In this document: positions 36,434 to 47,092 of the stretch, piece after piece | How positions within the stretch are numbered: the first letter of the stretch is position 1 | Layout of the letters: each line of letters begins with the position of its first letter | Assembly: GCA_946811695.1 (NCBI GenBank) | Contig: OX328123.1 | Span: forward strand, 148,237,975 to 148,301,974 | Direction of reading: 5' to 3' | Source of the DNA: Gonocerus acuteangulatus | Taxonomy: Eukaryota > Arthropoda > Insecta > Hemiptera > Coreidae | Length of the DNA: 64,000 bases | Position numbers and translations under genes: made by a program | The notes under the pieces: generated by a model | Told to the model about the DNA's origin: nothing | The model's input: only the letters and a program-made list of their open reading frames with translations | Database searches by the model: none

Positions 36434-36938
36434 GGGAGACTTGGGCCCTGATGGAAATTTTATTCGAAGGCATAGGTCCTGAAAGTATTAAGTTATCCTA
36501 GCGAGTCGTACTTTTTTCAATGCAGTCTGTTTATTAATATTACGCTATTTATTACCTCTAAACGGTATTATTTATTCTGAAAACCGTCTATTAAAAAATG
36601 TAAAAAAATTATATAAACATTTTACAGTAATAAGATATCGATATTTCTTCGTCAAAGAAGGACGATATAAATTATTCAGACAGGATTGATGAACAGGAGA
36701 GCTTGTCAAGAATCTTTAATACAGTGAATGAAGTTCAGGACAGAACGGACTGACGGACAGCGAGATAATAAAACTGAACGATCGTTCACTGATCGACCGG
36801 TGTTACGCTCTACGACAGCTAGTCACTAATGACGTCGTATTACTTTGATAATAATTGACAGGTCATTACAAAATGCCAGCTGAACAGATACTGACAGATA
36901 GTATTTCACTCACGTGAAAAAATTCAAGATATATATAT
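36434..36938. other. Intergenic AT-rich DNA
   Basis: Nothing recognised. Confidence 0.4.
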
Positions 36939-37645
36939 TAAAAAAAAAATTAGTCCCGTAACAGGCCACGAGGGCCCTGAGGGGCAGATACTATAGAGGT
37001 TTCTGATTCGTGACCATACGGCACACTAGGGAGATAGTGTGGTCAGTACTATGCTCCGGTCGCCTTATTTTCCCCTTGGCTGCTTCGACTGCTAGAGTCA
37101 TTAGCACCCAAGATACCCATTATTAAATTAATTAAAGGCTGGGTTGGCCTATGGATGGTCAAGGAGGCCGAATTCAACCCTTGAGCGAAGACCCTATAAG
37201 AAAAAATCTTTAGTGCTTGCTCAGGATTTGAACTCAGCAGAGATGGGCAAAATTTTATTTATAAATAAAAATACGAATTTATTCGTACTTCATATATTTG
37301 TGAATACGAATATAAATAAATTCGTACTTCATATATTTGTGAATACGAATATAAATAAATTCGTATTCATAAGTGTGAATACGAATTTATTTTTATTCAC
37401 ATATATTAAATATAAAAATACAAATAAAATTTTATTCGCAAATTTTTCTGCGAATAAAAATAAATTCACAGAAAAAATTGTAAATAATCACAAAAATGTG
37501 AATATTTACAAAAAATCACTTTCAAATATACGAATAAAAATTTATTCACATTATAATTTGTCAATAAAAATTTAATCACAATAAAATTCGTAAATAAATT
37601 ATGAATTTATTCGTGTTAAGACGATAATATGAGAGTTATTGAAGG

Positions 37646-37686
<41 letters not shown>

Positions 37687-38271
37687 GAGGTACAGATGAA
37701 AAACTGTCCCTGCAGCATGGCTCCTGGTCCCGGTGGTGGACTCGGGGTAAACAAAAAATTTAGGCGTTAATAACCTAGACGTTAAACGCCGTTAAACGAA
37801 GTTAAAAAAAAAAAAAAATCACCTTCAATAACTTTCGTAATATCATCTTAATACGAATAAATTCATAATTTATTTGCGAATTTTATTGTGAATACATTTT
37901 TATTCACAAATTATAATGTGAATAAATTTTTATGTGAAAAAAATGTGATTTTTTTTTTTTTGTAATCACTTGATTTTTTTGTAAATATTCACATTTTTTC
38001 TGATTATTTACAATTTTTTCTTTAAATTTATTTTTATTCGCAGAAAAATTTGCGAATAAAATTTTATTTGTATTTTTATATTTAATGTAAGTGAATAACA
38101 ATAAATTCGTATTCACACTTATGAATACGAATTTATTTATATTCGTATTCACAAATATATAAAGTACGAATAAATTCGTATTTTTATTTATAAATCGAAT
38201 TATGCCCATCTCTGGAACTCAGGACCTCCAACTTATTAGTCCAGTGCTCTACCACTGAGCTAACCTCCCCC

Positions 38272-38272
<1 letters not shown>
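36939..38272 (-). mobile_element. tRNA-Ile-type SINE, copy 1, split by an hAT element
   Basis: On the minus strand the tRNA head lies at 38272-38215: GAGGTTAGCTCAGTGGTAGA is the A box, and the anticodon-like loop is CTAATAA (AAT, Ile). The head's B-box part, body and 3' end lie at 37229-36939, with GCACTAAAGATTTTTTCTTA, TAATGGGTATCTTGGGTGCT and GTTACGGGACTAATTTTT. The two pieces are separated by the hAT element at 37238-38214. The intact copy at 44879-45232 confirms that the halves join after removal of the insert and one duplicate. The 3' end is a run of T in sense orientation, not A. Confidence 0.88.
37238..38214. mobile_element. hAT element forming a near-perfect palindrome
   Basis: It starts CAGAGATGGGCAAAATTTTA and ends with the inverse (ATTATGCCCATCTCTG). 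It is flanked by the exact 8-bp duplication GAACTCAG (37230-37237 and 38215-38222), which identifies an hAT insertion. Arms of about 380 bp consist of variations on AATACGAATTTATTCGTA and TTTATTCGCA-like words, so each arm is itself partly palindromic and the whole can fold into one hairpin. The 200-bp centre holds a poly-T tract and an unrelated patch (CCCTGCAGCATGGCTCCTGG). Open frames over both arms (37144-37575 and 37904-38209) are by-products of the repeat. No transposase. Confidence 0.93.
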
Positions 38273-38325
<53 letters not shown>

Positions 38326-38970
38326 ATTGCTGATACCAGTAGTGGATAATCGCGCTAAATATTAGACTCAAAACTGATACCTGTGCTGCTTTCGATCGTC
38401 AAATGCCAGAGGGAAATTGCCAAGTCAACTTAATTAGGATAAGATGAACAAGTGAGGCAAAAGTTAAATATATAACAGATAAAATTCCTTTAATTTTCAA
38501 AATTAGCTCACTTACCAGTAATTATTGATTTTTGTTTACAACAAAATAATAACTTCTTAAATATGATGATGAAACGAGAGTACTTCAGGAGTTTAGTGTA
38601 ACAAACGAAAAAGGTGTAAATAATTTAAAAATAAAACTTATGAAAACATAAATAAATAACACTTTAAAAATGTAGCAAAAAAGCTTAAAGAATTGATTAG
38701 TATCAACCTGGAGATAATTTACAAGGAGTTTCATACAGAGATGGGGATCCTTCCATTTCGTAAGTATACTTTAAAATAAAACCAAATTATAAATATCTTA
38801 AAATATGAGAAGCACTTTAAGGAGTGAAAAAAAAAATTTTGCATATTAAAAGGCTTGAAATTTACTCTTTCAGTCATTTAAAAAATAATGGAAGCATTTA
38901 TACAACATTTTATTATCGTATGCTAGTGTTGGTGAAAAATCATTCAGAATAATGGATAAATCTGTTATTT
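38273..38970. repeat. TA tract and AT-rich DNA
   Basis: TA microsatellite at 38274-38322, followed by AT-rich DNA without recognisable content. Confidence 0.6.
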
Positions 38971-38980
38971 CATTCTGAAT

Positions 38981-38983
<3 letters not shown>

Positions 38984-39015
<32 letters not shown>

Positions 39016-39177
39016 GGCGCATCTACTTCCAGGTCATTAGCGCCGACATCCAGGGTGCAGCGAGGAATTTTCCCAACGAGCCATGAGAGGAGAAAATTCC
39101 TGCCGGAGGTGGGGATCGAACCCACCATCTCCCGCTTATGAATCCAATGCGCTAACAATTAGACCACGGAAGACCCC
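38984..39177 (-). mobile_element. tRNA-Glu-type SINE, copy 2
   Basis: Minus-strand copy of the 24413 SINE. The head has GTGGTCTAATTGTTAGCGC, loop GATTCAT and B box GGTTCGATCCC, then the body (GGATGTCGGCGCTAATGACC) and ACGGCGC..GTAA, followed by an A tail that appears here as T. The 13-bp duplication CATTCTGAATAAT flanks it at 38971-38983 and 39178-39190. Slightly more diverged than copy 1. Confidence 0.93.
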
Positions 39178-39190
39178 CATTCTGAATAAT

Positions 39191-39707
39191 GAACTGAAAT
39201 TTTTGGTTAAATACAAGAGATTTATTTTAACAATCTTTTCTTATAAACATGACTAAGTTCATTAAAATTTGTCATACTTTGAATGAAAATTATTTTTTTA
39301 AATGATATTGTTTACTGAACATAAAGAATCTGAGTTTGTTGTTACATGAACCACATTATTTTAAATTTATAATAATAATGAATTAAGGATGAAAAATAAT
39401 GTACTATTCATTAAATAAAAAAAATCAGTCAATGGATAACTGAATAAATTCGTATTCAATAAAAATGTGTTGAATAGTGAGCCAACTTTGTTATTTATTG
39501 ACTAATAAATAAATCAGTGGATGAATAATTTATTCAATGAATACATTTTTGTGCGATAAAACTTTATTTGAATAAAAAGTTTATTTGATAGTGTCCTACT
39601 AAGTTATATGGGTGGGATATCTCAGGTTTTCTGGAGTTAATTTTTAATGAGCGATACATCCAATCTGTAAAAATTATTTATTTTCTTAATTTTTGTGATT
39701 TAATTAA
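39191..39707. other. AT-rich DNA, nothing recognised
   Basis: No gene, tRNA or repeat ends seen. A stretch of ATTCAATGAATA-like words near 39430-39560 is low complexity. Confidence 0.4.
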
Positions 39708-40095
39708 GGGCATTTGAACATTTCCTGGGGATCCTAGAAGCATCGTGCAGTACGTTTTGCAGGGAAGATAACTCGTCCGATAGCTTCAGGTATGTCATGA
39801 AGCTTACTGTTGTGTTTGAAATAAAATTTGTAGAGATCCTTTAACTCAATGGCCAAGTTTTAATATTTACACAATATCTCGGTGTAGTCTTTTCAAATGT
39901 TTTCATCATAAGGCACTGAAAAATCAATTATATCCGCAGTATTGTTATGCTTGTCGTTAATGATGAGAATATCTGGTTTGTTGTGAAGTATTTGTGGGAC
40001 GTACCGAAAATACGGTACAGTATTAGTTTGATGAAATATCTTGACATCGTTGAGTTTCTGAAAATAATCAGACCCGCTAAAATGTTGTAGCCTGC
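39708..40095 (-). pseudogene. Non-LTR element remnant with restriction-like endonuclease end (R2/R4-like)
   Basis: Read on the minus strand with a few stops but one frame: QHFSGSDYFQKLNDVKIFHQ, TNTVPYFRYVPQILHNKPDI, LIINDKHNNTADIIDFSVPY, DEN, then a short degraded stretch, LAIELKDLYKF and HDIPEAIGRVIFPAKRTARC. KPDI....D....IIDFSVPYD is the PD-(D/E)xK core of the restriction-like endonuclease at the end of R2/R4/NeSL-type LINEs, and the following KY..LA.ELK.LY is also typical. Three in-frame stops show it is dead. The reverse transcriptase is not seen in the adjacent 40.1-40.26 kb, where a HINE begins. Confidence 0.7.
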
Positions 40096-40263
40096 TGTAT
40101 TATTATTATTCGGTTATTATATGCAGTTTGCTAGGATATTTTCGGAGATAATGTTAACAGACAATATCGTTGATTTGTCTTTTATAATTCATGTTTCAAG
40201 CGCAATCACTTCAAAGCATACTTAGAGGTGCATCCTTTAAGTATATAGTTTCACCAATAGTTT

Positions 40264-40394
40264 TAGCACTTTCCTCCGAAGGAAAGTAGCTCTTGAGGTT
40301 GGACTCATGACGGAATTTTTGAAAAATTTCTTCAAATCTTTATCGATCCTACCTAGTAGACACCGAAAATGACCCCCGTTAAAATTTATATATA

Positions 40395-40432
<38 letters not shown>

Positions 40433-41484
40433 TATATATATATGTGTCTGTTAACACGATAGCGGCCAGAGTTTTTGTTTTTTCGTCACGAAACTTGGTA
40501 TATAGCATTCAATTAGCAAACGATTGAACGAGTTCGTTAACCACCAAAGTCGGTCCACCGGAAGGGGGGGTTTACCCCGAACCCAAAACACTTATTTGAC
40601 TATGTCAGCCGTAATATTTGTTATATTTCAACGAAACTTGGTATTCGTAGTGGTAATATAGAGAGAAAAGTGAGATATAAAAATGAACCCCCTTCATTAG
40701 AAGGGGGGGTTTACTCCGGACCCACAATACCAATTCGCCACTACCAGCCGTGATTTTTGGTATATTTCGACGAAACTCGGTATTCGTAGTGCTAATCCAC
40801 AGGTAAATATGTGTTGTAAAAATAAACGAAATCGGTTCATTAGGAGGAGGGGTTTACTCCGGACCCACAATACCAATTCGCCACTACCAGCCGTGATTTT
40901 TGGTATATTTCGACGAAACTCGGTATTCGTAGTGGTAATCTACAGGTAAATATGTGTTGTAAAAATAAACTAAATCGGTTCATTAGAAGGGGGGGTTTAC
41001 TCCGGACCCAAATTCCTAATATACTCATACCGGTCGTAATTTCTGCTGTATTGTAACGAAACGCGGTATACGTCGTGGGTAACTCATGAGAAAGAAGTGT
41101 TGTAAAAATGAGCTGAATCGGTCAATCGGAAAGCGGAAGTTTAATTTGTAATATATTTGAATAGAAAAGCCGGCAGACGTAGGTTCACAAAGCCGCCGCA
41201 AGGAGCGCTTTCTACCACTAGAGTGACTGTATCCTGTTCCTGCGTTAGATCAAAATACGATAATATGAGGATTTTTGTATTTATTACGTAGTGTAGTAGG
41301 TACCATGTGTAAACATAACTCTGGATGCAAATTAATAATTGATCAGTTACTCATTACAAAATGAGAACTATTCACGTTTTTATTTTATTTATGTAGGATA
41401 TTTTAAGCAAATTGTTCTGGAAAGCAGTCTACAATACCCAAATTCTGAGGAAAGTGCTTAGTTATGCAGCTCCTGCGTGACGGA
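40264..41484 (-). mobile_element. HINE family A, copy A5
   Basis: Complete minus-strand copy. The 3' end is at 40264 (TTAGCACTTTCCTCCGAAGG in plus orientation, the terminal hairpin) and the 5' start at 41484. Contains a TA tract (40388-40444) and four internal modules including two near-identical ones at 40690-40830 and 40835-40970. Lies head-to-tail with A6, separated by a short T run. Confidence 0.92.
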
Positions 41485-41492
41485 CTTTTTTT

Positions 41493-41613
41493 TTAGCACT
41501 TTCCTCCGAAGGAAAGTAGCTATTGAGGTTGGACTCATGACGGAATTTTTGAAAAATTTCTTCAAATCTTTATCGATCCTACCTAGTAGACACCGAAAAT
41601 GACCCCCGTTAAA

Positions 41614-41677
<64 letters not shown>

Positions 41678-42463
41678 CTGTTAACACGATAGCGGCCAGA
41701 GTTTTTGTTTTTTCGTCACGAAACTTGGTATATAGCATTCAATTAGCAAACGATTGAACGAGTTCGTTAACCACCAAAGTCGGTCCACCGGAAGGGGGGG
41801 TTTACCCCGAACCCAAAACACTAATTTGACTATGTCAGCCGTAATAATTGTTATATTTCAACGAAACTTGGTATTCGTAGTGGTAATATAGAGAGAAAAG
41901 TGAGATATAAAAATGAACTAAATCGGTTCATTAGAAGGGGGGGGGGTTTACTCTGGGCCCACAATACCAATTCGCCACTACCAGCCGTGATTTTTGGTAT
42001 ATTTCGACGAAACTCGGTATTCGTAGTGGTAATCTACAGGTAAATATGTGTTGTAAAAATAAACTAAATCGGTTCATTAGAAGGGGGGGTTTACTCCGGA
42101 CCCAAATTCCTAATATACTCATACCGGTCGTAATTTCTGCTGTATTGTAACGAAACGCGGTATACGTCGTGGGTAACTCATGAGAAAGAAGTGTTGTAAA
42201 AATGAGCTGAATCGGTCAATCGGAAAGCGGGGGTTTAATTTGTAATATATTTGAATAGAAAAGCCGGTAGTAGGTACCTTGTGTAAACATAACTCTGGAA
42301 GCAAATTAATAATTGATCAGTTACTTATTACAAATTTAAAAGAGAACTATTTATGTTTTTATTTCATTTATGTAGGATATTTTAAGCAAATTGTTCTGGA
42401 AAGCAGTCTACACTACCCAAATTCTGAGGAAAGTGCTTAGTTATGCAGCTCCTGCGTAACGGA
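41493..42463 (-). mobile_element. HINE family A, copy A6
   Basis: Complete ends in the same orientation as A5 and 8 bp from it. TA tract (41617-41652) followed by a TG run (41653-41678). Compared with A5 it has one fewer module and lacks about 120 bp of the 5' section between CTTTTCTATTCAAATATATT and the GTACCTACTAC word. The 5' start carries one change (TCCGTTACGCAGG). Confidence 0.92.
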
Positions 42464-43561
42464 CTTTTTTTCTTTTTTTTTAATGAACCCATTGGTCAAG
42501 ATAATTATAAGGGATGTTAACCTCGCGGAATCTACCTTATACAAGCCTTAAAGATATATGTTCATTCCTGGTATTTTAGAAGTTTCTCGACATACGATTT
42601 CCGGATATTCTGTTCAGTACGCTCATATTTTTTTCGTCGCAAAACATTCTTACAGTAGGTATCTTTGTCCAAAAATGTTTTTAGGAAGTAGCGGCCATAA
42701 TAGGCCATATTGTGAAACATACCAAATTTATTTTGCTTGAGCTTGGTGTTGTATTATTATTAGTTTGAATATCAGTTTATAACAGATAAAACAAAGCAAA
42801 ACTTTTTACAGTATTTTTAGGGAATAAATTGCCTTTACGCATTTTTTACTTTTTTTTATTTATTATTATTAGATAGAGCACCCACTAAGGATTCTTATGT
42901 TACTCCAATTTCTTAAAGGTTTTTGTGAAATTATATTTCATTTATGTATGTTGAAAGACAAAACAAAAAAAAATATTTTCGAAATACTTTTCATTTTTGG
43001 TCGATAATATTTGGAGATTTTCTGTATGCCAAAATGAGTGTTTTATGGAATAAACTCTAGAAGACGCATGCTTGTAGGCACGTCCGGAAAAACTTCAACG
43101 CTTTAGAGCGTAGGTCACGAAAAAAAGTACTTTAAATTTGTATGTTTGTAATATATTTTATCCTTTTTTCGAGAAAAAGAAACAATGAATGAAAGGTGTT
43201 GCGCTCTTGATACGAGGAATGAAATATAATAGTTTTTTGGGCGATATCGGTAACTTTTCTATTTAGGCATCTAATAAGTTGTAACCGTAACAACAGTATA
43301 CACCAAATTAAAAAGTGATTAATTTGACTCAACAAATACACTCGGGAACTATGTCAAAATTATACTGAGCAGATTCTTGCATATTTTTACTCACCTGCAA
43401 TATCTTGATAGCAATCCAGCCTTTAATTTTAATGAAGGACTGTAAATGCAGATATGGCTATCTGAGAACTACCCGACATCTTGTAAAGAGTAAGTCTTCA
43501 GCGACTCCGTACTAGAGTTCATCTTGCGACACACTGTTAATTTGTTTAGTGAAACTATTTA
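42464..43561. other. Intergenic AT-rich DNA, nothing recognised
   Basis: Open frames at 42558-42740 and 43132-43341 are short and unrecognised. Confidence 0.4.
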
Positions 43562-43757
43562 TCCGAGGCCCGGTGGACGTGAGTGTTAAGGCGTGAGCAC
43601 TTAACACTCCCTGCCAAAGGTCGTAAGTTCGATTCTTACTATGGGGTGGTGGATTTTCTTTCGAAAAAAGGGCATCAGCCCCATTCTGGCTAGAAAACGG
43701 TTGTAACCTGTAGATAACCCGTCCCAAAATTCATAGTAATGGACGTTAAAATTTAAA
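43562..43757 (+). mobile_element. tRNA-derived SINE, family L, copy 2
   Basis: Plus-strand counterpart of 3225-3420. The head has GTGAGTGTTAAGGCGTGAGC, a B box AGTTCGATTCT (43625-43635) with two changes from consensus, and the body GGGCATCAGCCCCATTCTGG. It has AACCTGTAGATAACCCGTCC and the tail ATGGACGTTAAAATTTAAAT. Decayed B box, so probably inactive. Confidence 0.75.
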
Positions 43758-43794
43758 TAAAACTATTTATGTCTCGATATGCCAACATAATTTC

Positions 43795-43965
43795 TACATT
43801 GTGGAGGATTGACCAAGAAAGGGTCATCCCTTAGTCCAGTTGTTTATACCTTAAAATCTAATCCAGGAGATGATGGTTCGAGCCCGCCTGGAGCTGAATT
43901 TTCTACTCCACCATGGGTGGCAACATATAGATGGCCCGGCAAATTTAGTTAAAAAAAGTGATTAT
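43795..43965 (+). mobile_element. Second, different tRNA-like SINE
   Basis: A tRNA-like head with TTAGTCCAGTTGTTTATACC and a good B box GGTTCGAGCCC (43875-43885) is followed by GAATTTTCTACTCCACCATG, GTGGCAACATATAGATGGCC and CGGC. It follows the family L copy at a short distance. Only one copy of this head is seen in the window, so the SINE call is weaker. Confidence 0.5.
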
Positions 43966-44193
43966 TATTTCAGTAGCTTTCATTATCAACTAAATTCGCT
44001 AACCAAGAGTACAACAAATACATTGTAAGACGTCTTGTACAATTCAAAATTCAGACAGGTTAATTATTAAGCGCCTCATAGAACTTATAGAAACATGCAA
44101 AGCGCAATGCCGTTATGTATTGCCGGTATAGTCTATCGCTTTTTTTGAAGGCACATGTAACAAATTGTATCATCACTGGGGATTGTATAAAAG

Positions 44194-45463
44194 TCCGTCA
44201 CGCAGGAGCTGCATAACTAAGCACTTTCCTCAGAATTTGGGTAGTGCAGACTGCTTTCCAGAACAATTTGCTTAAAATATCCTACATAAATAAAATAAAA
44301 ACATGAATAGTTCTCTTATAAATTTGTAATGAATAACTGATCAATTATTAATTTGCTTCCAGAGTTATGTTTACACATGGTACCTACTACACTACCTAAT
44401 AAATACAAAAAACCTCGTATTATCGTATTTTGATCTAACGCAGGAACATGATACAGTCACTCTAGTGGTATAAAGCGCTCCTTGCGGCGGCTTTGTGAAC
44501 CTACGTTTGGCGGGCTTTTCTATTGAAAGATATTACAAATTAAACCCCCGCTTTACGATTGACCGATTCAGCTCATTTTTACAACACTTCTTTCTCATGA
44601 GTTACCCACGACCTATACCGCGTTTCGTTACAATACAGCAGAAATTACGACCGGTATGAGTATATTAGGAATTTGGGCCCAGAGTAAACCCCCCCTTCTA
44701 ATGAACCGATTTAGTTTATTTTTACAACACATATTTAACTGTAGATTACCACTACGAATACCGAGTTTCGTCGAAATATACCAAAAATCACGGCTAGTAG
44801 TAGCGAATTGGTATTGTGGGTCCGGAGTAAACCCCCCCTCCTAATGAACCGATTTAGTTCATTTTTATATCTCACTTTGGGGGCGAGGTTAGCTCAGTGG
44901 TAGATCACTGGACTAATAAGCTGGAGGCCTGAGTTCAAATCCTGAGCAAGCACTAAAGATTTTTTCTTCTAGTGTCTCCGTTCATGGGTTGAATACGGCC
45001 TCCCTGACCGTCCCTAGGCCGACCCAGCCTTTAATTAATTTAATAATGGGTACCTTGGGTGCTAATGACTCTAGCAGTCGAAGCGGCCAACGGGAAAATC
45101 AGGCGGCCGGAGCATAGTACTGACCACACTATCTCCCTAGTAAGCCGTATGGTCATGAATCAGATACCTCTATAGTATCTGCCCCTCAGGGCCCTCGCGG
45201 CCTGTTACGGGACTGATTTTTTTTTTTTTATATATATCTCACTTTTCTCTCTATATTACCACTACGAATACCAAGTTTCGTTGAAATATAACAAATATTA
45301 CGGCTGACATAGTCAAATTAGTGTTTTGGGTTCGGGGTAAACCCCCCTTCCGGTGGACCGACTTTGGTGGTTAACGAACTCGTTCAATCGTTTGCTAATT
45401 GAATGCTATATACCAAGTTTCGTGACGAAAAAACAAAAACTCTGGCCGCTATCGTGTTAACAG

Positions 45464-45522
<59 letters not shown>

Positions 45523-45654
45523 TATATATAAATTTTAACGGGGGTCATTTTCGGTGTCTACTAAGTAGGATCGATAAAGATTTGAAGAAATTTTTCAAAA
45601 ATTCCGTCATGAGTCCAACCTCAATAGGTACTTTCCTTCGGAGGAAAGTGCTAA
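44194..45654 (+). mobile_element. HINE family A, copy A7, carrying a SINE
   Basis: Complete ends: TCCGTCACGCAGGAGCTGCA at 44194 and the hairpin with GTGCTAA at 45654. TA tract 45468-45530. It is interrupted at 44879-45232 by a tRNA-Ile-type SINE with a 13-bp duplication of HINE sequence. Without the SINE it is about 1.1 kb and very similar to A5. Confidence 0.93.
44879..45232 (+). mobile_element. tRNA-Ile-type SINE with T-rich 3' end, copy 2 (intact)
   Basis: The head GAGGTTAGCTCAGTGGTAGA (A box), an anticodon-like loop CTAATAA and a B-box-like GAGTTCAAATCCT are followed by a body of about 280 bp. The body has CCAACGGGAAAATCAGGCGG, CCACACTATCTCCCTAG and CTGCCCCTCAGGGCCCTCGC, and the end is GGGACTGATTTTTTTTTTTT. 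The target duplication TATATCTCACTTT is at 44866-44878 and 45233-45245. The copies at 36939 and 56046 have the same 3' end. Unlike most SINEs the sense 3' end is T, not A. Confidence 0.93.
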
Positions 45655-45851
45655 AAACACGGACTCGCTGAAAAAAAAAACAAAAACATATATTTGACAT
45701 CTCCAATAAAACTTATATACTTTTTTTCTTATTTACGGTTACCATTAGTGTTTTCAAATTTATTTGGGTGACGATTCTGCTTTATTTTATTTCTATAATT
45801 AGATTTCAACTTAACTTTTAATTTTATATAATTTCGTACACTTCTATTATA

Positions 45852-46290
45852 CCGGCTGTCCCGCATTAAGATGTCATAACTTTAGGGGTTTATTCTGCAT
45901 ATCATTTGTAGTTCAGGGGTGCAAAATTGAGACTAAAAATAGCTGATCAAGAAAATACTGAATAATTTTATAAAACACTAATATTAAACATTCTCATTTA
46001 TATGGCTTTTAATATAACGCTTAATTTACATGGAAATATTTCAATAATGAGTGTATCTTATTAAGAATTTATTATAGATTCTAAAAATGTGATATTCATT
46101 TACGACACATTGATCTCAAAGTCCAAAATCTCAGTTTTTCTTTAAAAAAGCGAGTATTTGTTAAAAAAGACAAAAGATTGCGTAGCTCTTCTTAATTTTC
46201 AGATAGAACGCTCAATTGTGCGCCCCTGAACTACAAATGATATGCAGAATAATCCCCTAAAGATATGACATCTCAATGCGGGACAACCTG
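45852..46290. mobile_element. MITE with inverted ends of about 85 bp
   Basis: Left CCGGCTGTCCCGCATTAAGA and right (inverse) CAGGTTGTCCCGCATTGAGA continue as inverted repeats through TTCTGCATATCATTTGTAGT and TTCAGGGG. About 440 bp long with no coding capacity. CAGG.TGTCCCGCAT-type ends are seen in several arthropod DNA transposons, but I cannot assign a superfamily. TATA-rich flanks leave the target duplication uncertain. Confidence 0.8.
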
Positions 46291-46315
46291 CGTATATAGG
46301 GATATATATATATAT

Positions 46316-46993
46316 ATATCCCTGAAATCTCAACATGATAAATCTGTTACAAATCTCAGAACGTGGGGTATAATATAACAATTTATAACAAAGTAATCTT
46401 CATTGATTCTAAAATGGGTGAGTGGGAAATGAAACCTCAAAATACCACAAATGTAGGCATAAGTTTATTTGAATATTTGTCCTCTGAATATCAACATTAA
46501 ATATAACGTTTTCTCCTATAATATTTTGTCTTTATGACTGCTAGAATAAAAAAATACTATGATATGTAAAATTGGGTTAAAAGGGGAAAAATATACTGAC
46601 TTACTGTATGCACATTATAATGATAAAAAAAATAAAAATATTACTATTCATTTATACATTTTTCAGATATACTTTGCCTGTGTTCAGCTCAAAGACTCCC
46701 TGTACACTTTGCACAATGTGTTAAAGCTTTCCAGTCTCTTTTCCTGTCACAAACACCACATCGTATATATGACCATCCTCATTTTCACTCGTTCCACATA
46801 CTTCACTAATTTCACTATCCAAAAGGTCTCCAAACGCTCTGTTTCAGCACTTTTCTCCGAAGGAAAGTAGCTATTGAGGTTGGACTCATGACGGAATTTT
46901 TGAAAAATTTCTTCAAATCTTTATCGATCCTACCTAGTAGACACCGAAAATGACCCTCGTTAAAATTTATATATATATCTATATATATGTATA

Positions 46994-47092
<99 letters not shown>

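Noticed and set aside
37144..38209. Two Asn/Lys-rich frames of 143 and 101 residues on opposite strands
   Set aside because: They translate the two arms of the palindromic hAT element and mirror each other.
40840..44844. Repeated 60-residue frames beginning MSILGIWVRSKPPLLMNRFS
   Set aside because: They recur because the HINE module recurs; neighbouring modules have stops or frameshifts at different places, so there is no sign of coding constraint.
44882..44955. Functional tRNA-Ile gene
   Set aside because: It is the head of a dispersed SINE with a 13-bp target duplication, and the acceptor stem is not paired.
46559..46870. 103-residue plus-strand frame
   Set aside because: It is antisense to the piggyBac derivative, whose minus-strand cysteine-rich motif explains the sequence better.
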